Assembly: GCA_022560655.1 (NCBI GenBank)
Contig: JADFSS010000001.1
Coordinates: forward strand, 30,107-94,106
Length of the DNA stretch: 64,000 nt
Source of the DNA: Candidatus Neomarinimicrobiota bacterium
Lineage (GTDB): Bacteria > Fidelibacterota > Marinisomatia > SCGC-AAA003-L08 > TS1B11
Direction of reading: 5' to 3'
The translations under genes and the position numbers were made by a program. A model generated the notes under the pieces. It was given only the letters and a program-made list of their open reading frames with translations, did no database searches and was not told where the DNA came from. This document shows, piece after piece, positions 17,491 to 27,038 of this stretch; the stretch's first letter is position 1; the number at the start of each line of letters is the position of its first letter.

Positions 17491-17964
17491 TTAGTCGACC
17501 TCATAGGGGATGACCAACACCGGGCAGGTCGCATAGCGCACCACATGATCGGCCACGGAGCCCAGCAGATGGCCCACCAGGCCTTCCTTGGCGTGAATGC
17601 CCAAAACAATGATCACCGTGTTGTGCGCAGGCAGTTTGGCCCCCAATTCCGCGGCAATTTCGAGAATCTCCTTCGCGGCGCTACCCTCACGCAACAGATA
17701 CTCAACCTGCAGGTCGTCCACGCCGACCGCGGTGACCAACTTCTTCATTTGCTCCCTGCAGCGGATAGCGATCTCCCGGAAATGCTCCTGCATCTGTTCC
17801 ACGCTGACCCGCAGCATGACCATTTCGTCTTTGTCCATGAACTCCTCATGAACATTCAGCATGGTCAACTTGGCGTTGTATTTGGCCGCCATGTGAACGG
17901 CGATACGTAGGGCCTCATCGGCATGGGGACTCAAATTTGTTGCGCATAGAATGTGGGCAATCAC
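17491..17964 (-). CDS. Universal stress protein (UspA family)
   Basis: A 157-residue single Usp domain, cytoplasmic by lack of signal or membrane segments. The N-terminus HILCATNLSPHADEAL and the C-terminal nucleotide region GIHAKEGLVGHLLGSVADHVVRYATCPVLVIP follow the family. The ATP motif of the family is G-x2-G-x9-G-S/T; here the second Gly is Ala (GIHA), while the Gly-Ser is kept, so ATP binding is possible but not assured. The GTG start overlaps the antiporter stop by four bases (GTGA). Coupling to the antiporter suggests a role in tuning it, as Usp domains do for some transporters; that is inference. Confidence 0.9.
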   Translation of the reverse strand: MIAHILCATNLSPHADEALRIAVHMAAKYNAKLTMLNVHEEFMDKDEMVMLRVSVEQMQEHFREIAIRCREQMKKLVTAVGVDDLQVEYLLREGSAAKEILEIAAELGAKLPAHNTVIIVLGIHAKEGLVGHLLGSVADHVVRYATCPVLVIPYEVD

Positions 17965-19454
17965 GGTACGTCTCCTAGAAATACGAATGTGACCAGGACG
18001 AATATTGGAATCAGGATAATCAGCGACCAGGCCATGTAGCCGAAGAAACTGGGCATGGATATATCGTTCTCCTCGGCGATGGCGCGCACCATGAAGTTGG
18101 GTGCATTGCCGATGTAAGTATTGGCCCCCATGAATACGGCCCCGATAGAGATGGCCACCAGTAGTGCCTCAAAGTTCTGCAGGCGCATCAGCAGGTCGCC
18201 CTCGGCTGCACCTCCCGCCAGGAACAGGCTTACTTCGCCTTCGGTCAGGTGAAGTTTTCCAAGGGCCGTGTTGAAGAACGTAAGGTAGGTGGGGGCATTG
18301 TCCAGAAAACTGCTGAGGATGCCCGTTACCCAGAAATATTGCCGCGACGTTTCGACGTTGTTGATGAGGCCGGCCAGGGCCCCCTCCGATCCGGCCCTCA
18401 GGATCGCCAGGGCAGGAACTATGGTGATGAATATCCCGGCAAATAGATAGGCCACCTCCAGAATCGGCGCCCAGGTGAAGCCGTTGGCGTGCCGCAGCGC
18501 CCGGCTGGTAGTTCTCCATGAGAGCCCCAGGAGCATGAGGATCCCCAGGTTCCGATAGATATCCTGCAGGGGAACATGCACACCCAGGATTGATACTTCT
18601 GCCAGATCGAGCGTTCCGCTCATGAACACCAGGCCCAAAATGCCGGCCAGGTAGACAAAATTGTGCCCGCCATCCAGCCGAATGGGTTCCCGGTCCGCTG
18701 CCGGAGCAGGGGGCGCGGCCTCACGCCTGAAGAAGTATCCGTCCAGCAGGTAAAACACGACCAGCAGGATCGCCGCCACGAAACTCATGTGCGCGATGAG
18801 CCCCATGGTCCAGAAAAAGGGCACGCCATGGATAAAACCCAGCAGGAGCGGCGGGTCGCCCAGCGGCGTGAGAGAACCGCCAATGTTGGCCACCAGGAAA
18901 ATGAAAAAGACAATGATGTGCTGCTTGTGCTTGCGCCAGGCGTTGGCCCGAATGATGGGGCGAATCAGGAGCATGGCCGCGCCGGTAGTGCCGACCCAGC
19001 TCGCCAGCAGTGTGCCTACCAGCAGCAAAAGTGTGTTGACGGCCGGCGTGCCCACCAAACTGCCACGCAGGACGATGCCTCCGCCCACGGTAAAGAGCCC
19101 CGCCAGCACGATAATGAAGGGAATGTAGTCAATGAGGATGATGTGGCTGATCTCGTGGTAGGCGGCGCCCCGGTAGACCAGGAGAAACGGTAGCGAAAAG
19201 ATGGCCGCCCAGGCGGCGGATATTTTGCCGAAATGGTGGTGCCAAAGGACGGGAAAAAGTAGCGGAAAAATCGCGATGGACAGCAGGATTCCCACGAAGG
19301 GGATCATGCTCCACAATGGCAGGATGTGGCCCAGGTCTTCAGCCCCTGTCTCTGCGCCGCTGGAAGCAAACGCCAGTGCCGGCGTCAGGGTCATCAGCAC
19401 TACGGCACCTGTTCGGCTCACCCAACGATTCATAGCCTGCTGTCGCTTACTCAT
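17961..19454 (-). CDS. NhaD-like Na+/H+ antiporter (ion transporter superfamily)
   Basis: A 497-residue polytopic protein (about 12-13 membrane segments) with a likely signal-like N-terminus. Duplicated family motifs are seen: GTTGAAMLLIRPIIRAN and NIGGSLTPLGDPPLLLGF in the first half, then SSFLDNAPTYLTFFN and ANTYIGNAPNFMVRAIAEE in the second. These fit the NhaD/ArsB/CitM superfamily group annotated as sodium:proton antiporters. Substrate is inferred from family. The ATG lies two bases after the nuoM stop, and the gene overlaps uspA by four bases, so it is embedded in the complex I operon between nuoM and nuoN. Confidence 0.88.
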   Translation of the reverse strand: MSKRQQAMNRWVSRTGAVVLMTLTPALAFASSGAETGAEDLGHILPLWSMIPFVGILLSIAIFPLLFPVLWHHHFGKISAAWAAIFSLPFLLVYRGAAYHEISHIILIDYIPFIIVLAGLFTVGGGIVLRGSLVGTPAVNTLLLLVGTLLASWVGTTGAAMLLIRPIIRANAWRKHKQHIIVFFIFLVANIGGSLTPLGDPPLLLGFIHGVPFFWTMGLIAHMSFVAAILLVVFYLLDGYFFRREAAPPAPAADREPIRLDGGHNFVYLAGILGLVFMSGTLDLAEVSILGVHVPLQDIYRNLGILMLLGLSWRTTSRALRHANGFTWAPILEVAYLFAGIFITIVPALAILRAGSEGALAGLINNVETSRQYFWVTGILSSFLDNAPTYLTFFNTALGKLHLTEGEVSLFLAGGAAEGDLLMRLQNFEALLVAISIGAVFMGANTYIGNAPNFMVRAIAEENDISMPSFFGYMAWSLIILIPIFVLVTFVFLGDVP

Positions 19455-19456
19455 CC

Positions 19457-21031
19457 CTACTCCTTTGGTACTGGCGGCCCAGGCGCCGTCGGTATGCTCA
19501 TGTCTGCCCTGGGTGCGCCGACGGCCTCGTGGTAAGTGGTCACCAACGAATTGACCGAGGGCTCAATCCGCTCGAGAAATGGCCGGGGATAGATGCCCAG
19601 CATCACAATCGCAGCCATAAGCGGCAGCAGCACGGACCACTCCCGGCGCGTCAGGTCCACGAGCCTTGAGTCATTCTCCCCTGCGGCGCGTCCAAGAACA
19701 ACCCCCGGCGGCCCATAAAAAACGCGGTGCACCATCCAGAGAAGGTATACCGCCGAAAGGATAACGCCCAAGACCGCCACCACCGCTCCAACCGGTTGGC
19801 TTCCGAAACTGCCCACAATAATCAGGAACTCCCCTACAAAGCCATTCAGCCCCGGCAGCCCGATACTGGCCAGCGTCACAATGATAAATGCCACCGCATA
19901 GCGCGGCATGATGGCAGCCAGGCCGCCATAGTCGGAAATCTTGCGGGTGTGGGTGCGCTCATAAACCATGCCCACCAGCAGGAACAGGGCACCCGTGGAC
20001 AAGCCGTGGTTCACCATCTGCAGGATGCCCCCCGTCACCGACTGCAGGCTGAGGGCAAAAATGCCCAACACCACAAAGCCCAGATGACTCACACTGGAAT
20101 AGGCCACCAGTTTCTTCATATCGGTCTGGACCAGGGCCATCATGGCGCCGTAGATGATGCTTACCACGGCCAAGCTCACCAGCAGGGGGGTAAAGCGGGC
20201 CGTCGCCAGTGGAAACATGGGGATGCAGTAACGCAAGAAACCGAAGCCGCCCATCTTCAGCAGAACAGCAGCCAAGATGACCGATCCGGGGGTGGGTGCC
20301 TCCACATGGGCGTCGGGCAACCAGGTGTGCAGGGGAAACAGGGGCACCTTAATGGCGAAGGCCAGCCCAAAGGCCAGGAACATCCAGGTCTGGGTCGCCG
20401 GGGAAAGTGTCAGGGTTACCAGTTCCAGGTAGTTGGTCGTGTAATACCCCAGTTGCGCCTGCCCCTCGTTATAGAGGGCCAGAATGGCAACCAGCATCAA
20501 CAGGCTGCCCAGCATGGTAAACAGCACAAATTTGATGGCGGCATAGAGCCGGTTCCTGCCGCCCCAGACGCCGATGATGAAATACATGGGAATCAGCATG
20601 GCTTCCCAGAAAATGTAGAACAGGAACAGGTCGAGGGAGGCAAACACCCCCAACAGCCCGGTTTCCATGAGCAACAACGCGGCCATGAAACCCTTGACAC
20701 GTTCGTGGATAGAATCGAACGCGGCGAGGATGGTCACTGGAACGATGAAGGTGGTGAGCAGCAGCAGCAACAGGCTGATGCCGTCAATACCCACATGGTA
20801 GCTGATGCCGTAATTGGAGATCCACGGCGCCAGTGCAACAAACTGGAAGCCGCCCCCGGGCTGGAACCCCTTGAACAGGAAATACGACAGGACGAACGTG
20901 ACCAGTGACGATCCCAGCGCCACCCGCCGGATAACTTCTCGCTGGCCATTGCCGAGCACAAGGATGACAACTGCACCCGCAGCAGGCATGATAATGGTCA
21001 GGGTCAGCAGATGGTGCGACAGCCAGTCCAT
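19457..21031 (-). CDS. nuoM: Complex I subunit M, 14-subunit set
   Basis: Antiporter-like membrane subunit of 524 residues. The key Glu is in FWEAMLIPMYFIIGVWGG and the key Lys is in FAIKVPLFPLHTWLPDAHVEAPT. ATG at 21031 ([12 protein letters not shown]) shares one base with the nuoL stop (TAATG); a longer reading extends into nuoL but is not sensible as protein. The next gene is the antiporter, two bases downstream. Confidence 0.97.
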   Translation of the reverse strand: MDWLSHHLLTLTIIMPAAGAVVILVLGNGQREVIRRVALGSSLVTFVLSYFLFKGFQPGGGFQFVALAPWISNYGISYHVGIDGISLLLLLLTTFIVPVTILAAFDSIHERVKGFMAALLLMETGLLGVFASLDLFLFYIFWEAMLIPMYFIIGVWGGRNRLYAAIKFVLFTMLGSLLMLVAILALYNEGQAQLGYYTTNYLELVTLTLSPATQTWMFLAFGLAFAIKVPLFPLHTWLPDAHVEAPTPGSVILAAVLLKMGGFGFLRYCIPMFPLATARFTPLLVSLAVVSIIYGAMMALVQTDMKKLVAYSSVSHLGFVVLGIFALSLQSVTGGILQMVNHGLSTGALFLLVGMVYERTHTRKISDYGGLAAIMPRYAVAFIIVTLASIGLPGLNGFVGEFLIIVGSFGSQPVGAVVAVLGVILSAVYLLWMVHRVFYGPPGVVLGRAAGENDSRLVDLTRREWSVLLPLMAAIVMLGIYPRPFLERIEPSVNSLVTTYHEAVGAPRADMSIPTAPGPPVPKE

Positions 21032-22944
21032 TATTCCACGTAGAGGTAAACGAGAATGAAGACCACTCCAAAGAGAATGACGGCGGCGTAGTGCTGAATG
21101 AGGCCACTTTGTGCCCGGCGAATATAGCTTCCCGCGGCGGCGACGGAGCGGCCCATCCCGTTGACGAAACCGTCGACAGCCTTCACGTCTACCCAAGCCC
21201 AAATCATGGTGGCCAACCTCTTGAAGGGACCCACCACCAGGAGCGCATAGGCCTCGTCGATGAAGTATTTGTTGTAGGAGAGCCGGTGAAGGAAGCGCAG
21301 CCGCTGGGCCAGGTTTTCGGCCAGTGCCGGCTGGCGGAGATAGATCCGGTAGGCATAGTACCCGCCGCCCAAAACGACCACCGTGGTCACACCCATGAGC
21401 AGGAGTTCCAGGGCCTGGGCAGCCCCATGGACGGGAGCAGCGTGAGCGGCTGTGATGGTGAGGACGGGGGCGAGGAAATATTCCAGGCGATTCACGCCGC
21501 CCAAGACCTGGGGAACGCCCACGTACCCACCCAAGATGGACAGAAAAGCCAGAAGCACCAGGGGCACCGTCATGACAGAGCTGGACTCATGGGGCTCTTG
21601 CGCACCAGCCCATCGGGCCGCGCCACGAAAGGTGAGGAAATACAAGCGGAACATGTAAAATGCCGTCAGGCCCGCCGTAAATAACCCCACCAGCCAGATC
21701 CAACTGAAGCCCTCATAGTGGCTGAACGCGCTCCACAGGATTGCGTCCTTGCTGAAGAATCCTGACAATCCCGGCAGGCCAGCGATGGCCAGCACGGCCA
21801 CCAGCATGGTCCAGTGGGTCGTAGGCAGAGCCTCCTTGAGCCCACCCATTTTCCGCAGGTCCTGTTCTCCGTCCAGCCCGTGAATCACGCTACCCGCCCC
21901 CAAAAACAATAGTCCCTTGAAGAACGCGTGCGTCATCAGGTGGAAGATGGCGGCCGAGTAGGCGCCCACCCCTAGCGCGGCAAACATGTAACCCAGCTGA
22001 CTGATGGTGGAGTAGGCCAGTACCTTCTTGATATCATGCTGAGTAATGGCAATGGTGGCAGCCAGCAGGGCCGTAATGATACCGATGCTCGCCATCACGG
22101 TCATGGTCGTGGGCGCCAGGCTGAAGAGCACGCCATTGCGCGCGATCAGGTAGACCCCGGCTGTGACCATGGTCGCCGCATGGATGAGTGCGGAGACCGG
22201 TGTCGGGCCGGCCATGGCATCGGGCAGCCACACGTGCAGGGGAATCTGGGCCGATTTACCCACCGCGCCCAGGAGCAGCAGCAGGGTTATGGCGGTGAAC
22301 ACGCCCTCGGCCAACCGCGCGTGGGGAGCCGCTTCAGCGATGGCGCTCATGTTCAGGGTACCGAAATGGTGATAGAGGACCATCATGGCTATGAGAAAAC
22401 CGGCATCGCCAATACGGTTTACCACAAAGGCTTTCATGCCTGCCCGGGCCTTGGCCTCGTCCCGGAACCAGAACCCAATCAGCAGGTAGGAGCAGAGTCC
22501 GACCCCTTCCCAACCCAGGAACAGCAGCACCAGGCTGTCGGCCAGCACCAGATTGAGCATCATGAACGTGAACAGGTTCAATATCGCAAAGTACCGGCGC
22601 ACGCCTGGGTCGCCACGCATATAACCCATGGAATAAATGTGAATCAGCAGCCCTACACCGCTGACAATGAGCGTCATCAGGGCTGACAGGGGATCGAACC
22701 GGTAGCCCACGTTGACCTGCAAATCACCCACCGAAATCCATGCGAACAGGTTTTGGGAAATATGGGCGACATCCGGTCGTGTGAGAGCAAGAAAGTACGT
22801 GGCGCTCATTACGAAGGAGCCGAGCACAGCCAGGGAGGCCACCAAGCCGGCCTGGCGCTCCGTCAGCCAGCGTCCCAGCAGGCCGTTGATCAGAAAGCCC
22901 AGCAAGGGAAAGAGCGTAATCAGGTAGAGACTGATCACCGTCAA
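21031..22944 (-). CDS. nuoL: Complex I subunit L, 14-subunit set
   Basis: Largest antiporter-like subunit (637 residues) with the long C-terminal lateral helix and last membrane anchor ([19 protein letters not shown]). The channel Glu is in [16 protein letters not shown] and the Lys is in [33 protein letters not shown], a near-universal NuoL stretch. The start is TTG at 22944, overlapping the nuoK stop, or GTG two codons later (22938); the protein hardly differs. Confidence 0.97.
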   Translation of the reverse strand: MTVISLYLITLFPLLGFLINGLLGRWLTERQAGLVASLAVLGSFVMSATYFLALTRPDVAHISQNLFAWISVGDLQVNVGYRFDPLSALMTLIVSGVGLLIHIYSMGYMRGDPGVRRYFAILNLFTFMMLNLVLADSLVLLFLGWEGVGLCSYLLIGFWFRDEAKARAGMKAFVVNRIGDAGFLIAMMVLYHHFGTLNMSAIAEAAPHARLAEGVFTAITLLLLLGAVGKSAQIPLHVWLPDAMAGPTPVSALIHAATMVTAGVYLIARNGVLFSLAPTTMTVMASIGIITALLAATIAITQHDIKKVLAYSTISQLGYMFAALGVGAYSAAIFHLMTHAFFKGLLFLGAGSVIHGLDGEQDLRKMGGLKEALPTTHWTMLVAVLAIAGLPGLSGFFSKDAILWSAFSHYEGFSWIWLVGLFTAGLTAFYMFRLYFLTFRGAARWAGAQEPHESSSVMTVPLVLLAFLSILGGYVGVPQVLGGVNRLEYFLAPVLTITAAHAAPVHGAAQALELLLMGVTTVVVLGGGYYAYRIYLRQPALAENLAQRLRFLHRLSYNKYFIDEAYALLVVGPFKRLATMIWAWVDVKAVDGFVNGMGRSVAAAGSYIRRAQSGLIQHYAAVILFGVVFILVYLYVE

Positions 22945-23246
22945 TTCTTCATCAGGTTGAAGCTGGAGATGTCCGTGGTTTGCAGGTTGCGGAAAAGCGA
23001 AATCATGATGGCCAGCCCCACGGCCACCTCAGCCGCGGCCAGCGTCATGATGAAGAAGACAAAAACCTGGCCGTCAACACTGCCGTGATAGCGCGCAAAT
23101 GCAATGAAGACCAGGTTGACGGCATTGAGCATGATCTCCACGCTCATGAATACGATGATGGCGTTGCGGCGGAACAGCACGCCCAGCATGCCGATGGTAA
23201 ACAGCAGCCCCGCCAGGGTCACAATATGATACAGCGGCACCACCAT
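22941..23246 (-). CDS. nuoK: Complex I subunit K, 14-subunit set
   Basis: Small three-helix membrane subunit (101 residues). The conserved glutamates are in [19 protein letters not shown] (TM2) and [15 protein letters not shown] (TM3). ATG at 23246 lies two bases after the nuoJ stop. The frame is open upstream through nuoJ, but that part is not NuoK. Confidence 0.95.
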   Translation of the reverse strand: MVVPLYHIVTLAGLLFTIGMLGVLFRRNAIIVFMSVEIMLNAVNLVFIAFARYHGSVDGQVFVFFIMTLAAAEVAVGLAIMISLFRNLQTTDISSFNLMKN

Positions 23247-23248
23247 AC

Positions 23249-23752
23249 TCAGATGCGCCTCTTGGCCAGAAACACGGTTCCCACCAAGGCAACCGTCAGA
23301 AGCAGGGCCGCCAATTCGAAAGGCAACAGGAAACGGGAAAACAGCACCGCGGCCACGTCTGCGACCCCGCCCGACTGCGTCGTAGCCGGTGAAGGACCCG
23401 CTGTAGGCGCACTGACACCCTGGCCGGCAAGGACTAGAAAAAGTGCGAGGAACAACAGTGCCAGCAGCCCAAACCACCAGCGATCAAGATGCACCCAGCC
23501 GATACGGCGCTCATCCGGACCCACATTCAACAGCATCACCACGAATAGAAACAGCACCATGATGGCCCCGGCGTAGACCAGTACCTGCAAGGCCCCAATG
23601 AAGGTTGCCCCCAGCAGGAAGTACAGACCCGCCAGGTTCAGGAAGGCGAAGACCAGAGCCACCACACTGTACATGGGGTTGCGGTTCAGGACCACGAACA
23701 GACTGGCCCCCAGCAGCTGTACAGCAAAGAGATAGAATAGGGCAGCGGTCAC
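23249..23752 (-). CDS. nuoJ: Complex I subunit J, 14-subunit set
   Basis: Membrane subunit of 167 residues with five helices. The typical [35 protein letters not shown] stretch contains the TM3 region with the pi-bulge. GTG start at 23752 overlaps the stop of a possible 27-residue open frame (GTGA) that lies between nuoI and nuoJ. Confidence 0.94.
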   Translation of the reverse strand: MTAALFYLFAVQLLGASLFVVLNRNPMYSVVALVFAFLNLAGLYFLLGATFIGALQVLVYAGAIMVLFLFVVMLLNVGPDERRIGWVHLDRWWFGLLALLFLALFLVLAGQGVSAPTAGPSPATTQSGGVADVAAVLFSRFLLPFELAALLLTVALVGTVFLAKRRI

Positions 23753-23832
23753 GGCAGGTCCGCCATGATGGAGGCAGCGCCCGACAAATCCACCTTAGCC
23801 GCGCCGGTGTCAGTCATCTGCGGCCATTCCAT
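23749..23832 (-). CDS. Possible 27-residue mini-ORF between nuoI and nuoJ
   Basis: The 90 bases between nuoI and nuoJ contain an open frame from ATG (23832) to TGA (23749-23751), giving a 27-residue, weakly acidic peptide starting MEWPQMTDTGAAKV. Its stop overlaps the GTG of nuoJ by four bases, the same junction used by real neighbours here. Only a weak AGG lies upstream. It matches nothing I know. It could be a coupling leader for nuoJ or chance. Confidence 0.25.
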   Translation of the reverse strand: MEWPQMTDTGAAKVDLSGAASIMADLP

Positions 23833-23842
23833 GGGCTGTCGC

Positions 23843-24394
23843 CTAGGGGTTCCGGACCGGAGGGTCTCTAAGCAGGGGCAGCTGGATCGGTTCGCCGCGA
23901 TTGTGGCGCTCATACACATTCCCCGCCCGGGTTACATCGTAGACGCTCAACAGACCTTCCATGTCGATCACCAGGCTGTCCCGGGTGTAGGTGTTGAAAT
24001 CGTATATCTCGGTGAGCTCGATGGCGTCCACCGGGCAGGCAATCGCGCAGAAGTCGCAGAAGATGCAACGGGACAAATCTATGTCGAACCGGATGGGAAA
24101 ACGCTCGGCGCCATCATCCCAGGGCGCGGCCGAGGGTTCAATGTGGATGCAATGCGCCGGGCAAGCCGTGGCGCACATCTCGCAGGCCACGCATTTAATA
24201 CGGCCATCTTCGTATTTGTTCAGCCGATGCAGACCGCGGTAGCCCTCCGGGGGCACGTACTTTTTCTCCGGGTAGAGAATCGTGTCCCTGCGTTTGAACA
24301 TCCTGCCGAAGGTGAGCAGCAGGCCCTTGACGAGTGCCGGGATATAAAATCGGTCCCAGAATTTGGGATCATAGGTGCGAATCACGGTAGCCAT
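23843..24394 (-). CDS. nuoI: Complex I subunit I (two [4Fe-4S]), 14-subunit set
   Basis: Peripheral-arm iron-sulfur subunit of 183 residues carrying clusters N6a and N6b. The two ferredoxin motifs are CVACEMCATACPAHCI and CIFCDFCAIACPVDAI, each CxxCxxCxxxCP. An N-terminal amphipathic region (KGLLLTFGRMF) is normal. Compare the paralogue at 38035-39294, which has a 200-residue tail that this one lacks. Confidence 0.96.
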   Translation of the reverse strand: MATVIRTYDPKFWDRFYIPALVKGLLLTFGRMFKRRDTILYPEKKYVPPEGYRGLHRLNKYEDGRIKCVACEMCATACPAHCIHIEPSAAPWDDGAERFPIRFDIDLSRCIFCDFCAIACPVDAIELTEIYDFNTYTRDSLVIDMEGLLSVYDVTRAGNVYERHNRGEPIQLPLLRDPPVRNP

Positions 24395-24420
24395 CAGATG
24401 AGCCTGTTCATGCTATGACC

Positions 24421-25443
24421 TCATACCGTCAGTGCCATCCATAGGCCAACCAGCAGGACGTTCAGAAGCCCCAGGGGCAGCATGACCATCCACCCCAGAC
24501 GCATGAGCTGGTCGTAGCGGAATCGTGGAAAGGTCCAGCGCACCCAGATATAGAGGAACAGGAATAAACCGACCTTAAAACTGAAAGCCAGGACGGATAA
24601 AACGGCACCCCAAACGCCCATGGCCCCCTCATCAACCCAGGGAATGTCCCAGCCGCCGAAGAACAGGCAGACCATGAAGGCGGAGGCCGTGATCATGTTG
24701 GCGTATTCCGAGAGCATGAACATGGCAAATTTGAAACTGGAGTACTCCGTGTGATAGCCCCCTACAAGCTCCTGTTCCGCCTCGGTGAGGTCAAAGGGCA
24801 GTCGGTTGGTTTCCGCGAAGATAGCCACCAGAAATACGAGTGTCGCCAAGGGCTGCTTCCAGAAATTCCAGCCGGTGTCCTGCTGGTGGCCTACAATTTC
24901 GTTGAGAGTGAGGCCGCCGCTGATCATGATCACACCGATGATGGCCAGACCCATGGCGAGCTCGTAGCTGATCAGCTGCGCTGATGCACGCAACCCACCA
25001 ATGAGGGGATACTTGCTGCCGGAGCTCCAGCCCGCCAACACAATGCCGTACACGCCCACCGATGTGAGCGCCAGGATGTAAAGGACGCCAATGTTGATAT
25101 TGGCCACCTGCAACAGCACCTCGCGTCCTCCGATATACAGGGGCGCCCCAAATGGGATAATCGCGAAGGTCATGAGTGCCGGAATCAGGGTAATGGCCGG
25201 CGCCAGCAGATAGATGGGCTTGATCGCATTGCTGGGGATGATGTCTTCCTTGAACAGGAACTTCACGCCATCGGCCAGCGGCTGCAACAGCCCGCGCGGC
25301 CCGACCCGATTGGGGCCGTGGCGGTACTGCATGAACCCTGAAATCTTCCGCTCGGCCAGGGTCATGACCATAACAGAGGTAATGACAGCGCCAAACACCA
25401 CCACCGCCTTAATCAAGCTTGCCAGCACGTCAAACGTGTCCAT
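24421..25443 (-). CDS. nuoH: Complex I subunit H, 14-subunit set
   Basis: Membrane subunit forming part of the quinone site (340 residues, eight helices). Signature stretches are AERKISGFMQYRHGPNRVGPRGLLQPLADGVK, KEDIIPSNA, and AETNRLPFDLTEAEQELVGGYHTEYS with the acidic residues of the proton path. The ATG shares one base with the nuoG stop (TGATG). Confidence 0.97.
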   Translation of the reverse strand: MDTFDVLASLIKAVVVFGAVITSVMVMTLAERKISGFMQYRHGPNRVGPRGLLQPLADGVKFLFKEDIIPSNAIKPIYLLAPAITLIPALMTFAIIPFGAPLYIGGREVLLQVANINIGVLYILALTSVGVYGIVLAGWSSGSKYPLIGGLRASAQLISYELAMGLAIIGVIMISGGLTLNEIVGHQQDTGWNFWKQPLATLVFLVAIFAETNRLPFDLTEAEQELVGGYHTEYSSFKFAMFMLSEYANMITASAFMVCLFFGGWDIPWVDEGAMGVWGAVLSVLAFSFKVGLFLFLYIWVRWTFPRFRYDQLMRLGWMVMLPLGLLNVLLVGLWMALTV

Positions 25444-27038
25444 CAGGCTCCGCTCCCCACGAATTGGCCCTTCAGGCCCAGTCTAAAGCGCGTGGCCTGG
25501 CTGTAGGCCGGGATGGTGTGATTAATCTTCCAGGTTACGTCACCGGTAAACGTGTAGAGACTGCCCTCGCCGGTGAGCAGGCGGCTCAGCTCGGCCACCA
25601 CCAGCCAGTCGGCCCGCGCCTCCCCCTGGAGCTGCCTGGCCGGCTGGAGCCACTGCACCAGTCCTTGGTCGTTGGTAACGGTGCCTTCCCGCTCATAGGG
25701 TCCGGCAATAGGCAAGACCAGGTCAGCCCTATCCGTTACGGCAGATGCGTTGCTGGCCAGGACCACCTTGAAGGCCGCTGCGCGGAGCAGTTTGTCCATG
25801 TCGCTGGTGATTTTTGCCCGGCCATCGGCGTCCATGATCAGTAGCACCCCGACGTCCCGCAGCAGTGACCGCGGGCCTGCGGCCAAATTGGGAACGACGT
25901 CCCGGACCCCCCGCTGATTGCCGCCCCTGTCTGCGCTGATGCGGAAGCCGGAGGGGAACACCTGTTCCGTGCCGCGTTCCACCGGAATAAGGGCGATATT
26001 CTTTTTCTCCGAGAGCCGCTGCAGCAGCTGGCCCAGCAGAAAATTGCTCTCGTTGGGCAAAGTTCCCGACGCTAGAGCCCGTACGCCCTCAGGACCTCCA
26101 TGCTCGCCGATCTTGTCTGCCACCAGCTGGTAGGCCTGCTCCCAGCTAATCTCCGACCACTGCTCACCATCACGCAGCTGGGGCGCTGTGATGGGATCGT
26201 CCTCATATTTATGAAATGCGTAGCGCCCAATGTCACAGATAAAGTGCCCGTTGGCCTGCTCGTTCTCCCGGCTGACGATACGATGAATACGGTCTCCGGC
26301 GGCATCGACAGTCATGCTGCACCCGGAGGTGCATTCCGTGCACACCGTGGGCGTGTTGGACAGGTGCCATACGCGGGTGGTGTGCATGTAATCCTTGAGC
26401 AGCAGGGCACCCACCGGACAGATGTCGGCCACGTTGCCCGCCAGAAGGTTGGAAAGTGGCGCGTCATCGAACACGGCAATCCTGCTGGTGTTGCCCCGTT
26501 CCTCAACATACAGTTCATCGGTGCCGGTGACCTCCCGGGTAAAACGGACACAGCGGGTGCACATGATGCACCGGTTGTAGTTAATGACCACGCCAGCGCC
26601 CAGCTCCGTTCCGGCCCGGATACGCTTATCCTCGACAAATCGGCTCACGGCGCTGCCGTGTTTGAAGGCATAATCCTGGAGGAAGCACTCGCCGGCCTGA
26701 TCGCATACGGGGCAGTCCAGCGGATGGTTGATCAGCAGGAACTCCAGCACCAGTTTCCGGGCCGCTAAGGCTTTTTCTGTCTTGGTGTGCACCACCATAT
26801 CGAAGCGGCCATCAATTTTCTTTTCTTCAGGCAGTTCCCCTACCGGCGTCGAACAAGAGGTTTGCAGCTTGGGCAAGCCCTCGATTTCCACCATGCACAT
26901 TCTGCAGCTGCCTACCACCGACAGAGCCGGATGGTAGCAGTAGTAAGGAATCTCGAGGCCGGCTTCCAGTGCCGCAGCCAATACGTTTGTGCCGGCAGCG
27001 ACTTGCAGCTCGTGTTCGTCAATCTTAAGCAGTGGCAC
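25443..27038 (-). CDS. nuoG: Complex I subunit G, short form, 14-subunit set
   Basis: Iron-sulfur subunit of the NADH module (531 residues; E. coli NuoG is about 900). It has the [2Fe-2S] loop CYHPALSVVGSCRMC with a later Cys, the HxxxC-type N5 motif HPLDCPVCDQAGEC, the N4 motif RCIMCTRC with CPVG, and the extra N7 motif CTECTSGC followed by Cys after 27 residues. A shortened molybdopterin-oxidoreductase-like domain follows. GTG at 27038 gives the normal start (PLLKIDEHELQV) and overlaps nuoF by 14 bases; no catalytic molybdenum site is expected. Confidence 0.93.
   Translation of the reverse strand: MPLLKIDEHELQVAAGTNVLAAALEAGLEIPYYCYHPALSVVGSCRMCMVEIEGLPKLQTSCSTPVGELPEEKKIDGRFDMVVHTKTEKALAARKLVLEFLLINHPLDCPVCDQAGECFLQDYAFKHGSAVSRFVEDKRIRAGTELGAGVVINYNRCIMCTRCVRFTREVTGTDELYVEERGNTSRIAVFDDAPLSNLLAGNVADICPVGALLLKDYMHTTRVWHLSNTPTVCTECTSGCSMTVDAAGDRIHRIVSRENEQANGHFICDIGRYAFHKYEDDPITAPQLRDGEQWSEISWEQAYQLVADKIGEHGGPEGVRALASGTLPNESNFLLGQLLQRLSEKKNIALIPVERGTEQVFPSGFRISADRGGNQRGVRDVVPNLAAGPRSLLRDVGVLLIMDADGRAKITSDMDKLLRAAAFKVVLASNASAVTDRADLVLPIAGPYEREGTVTNDQGLVQWLQPARQLQGEARADWLVVAELSRLLTGEGSLYTFTGDVTWKINHTIPAYSQATRFRLGLKGQFVGSGA

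Noticed and set aside
19727..20908. Plus-strand open frame of 393 codons
   Set aside because: Antisense to nuoM of the 14-subunit set; His/Gln-rich shadow without motifs.
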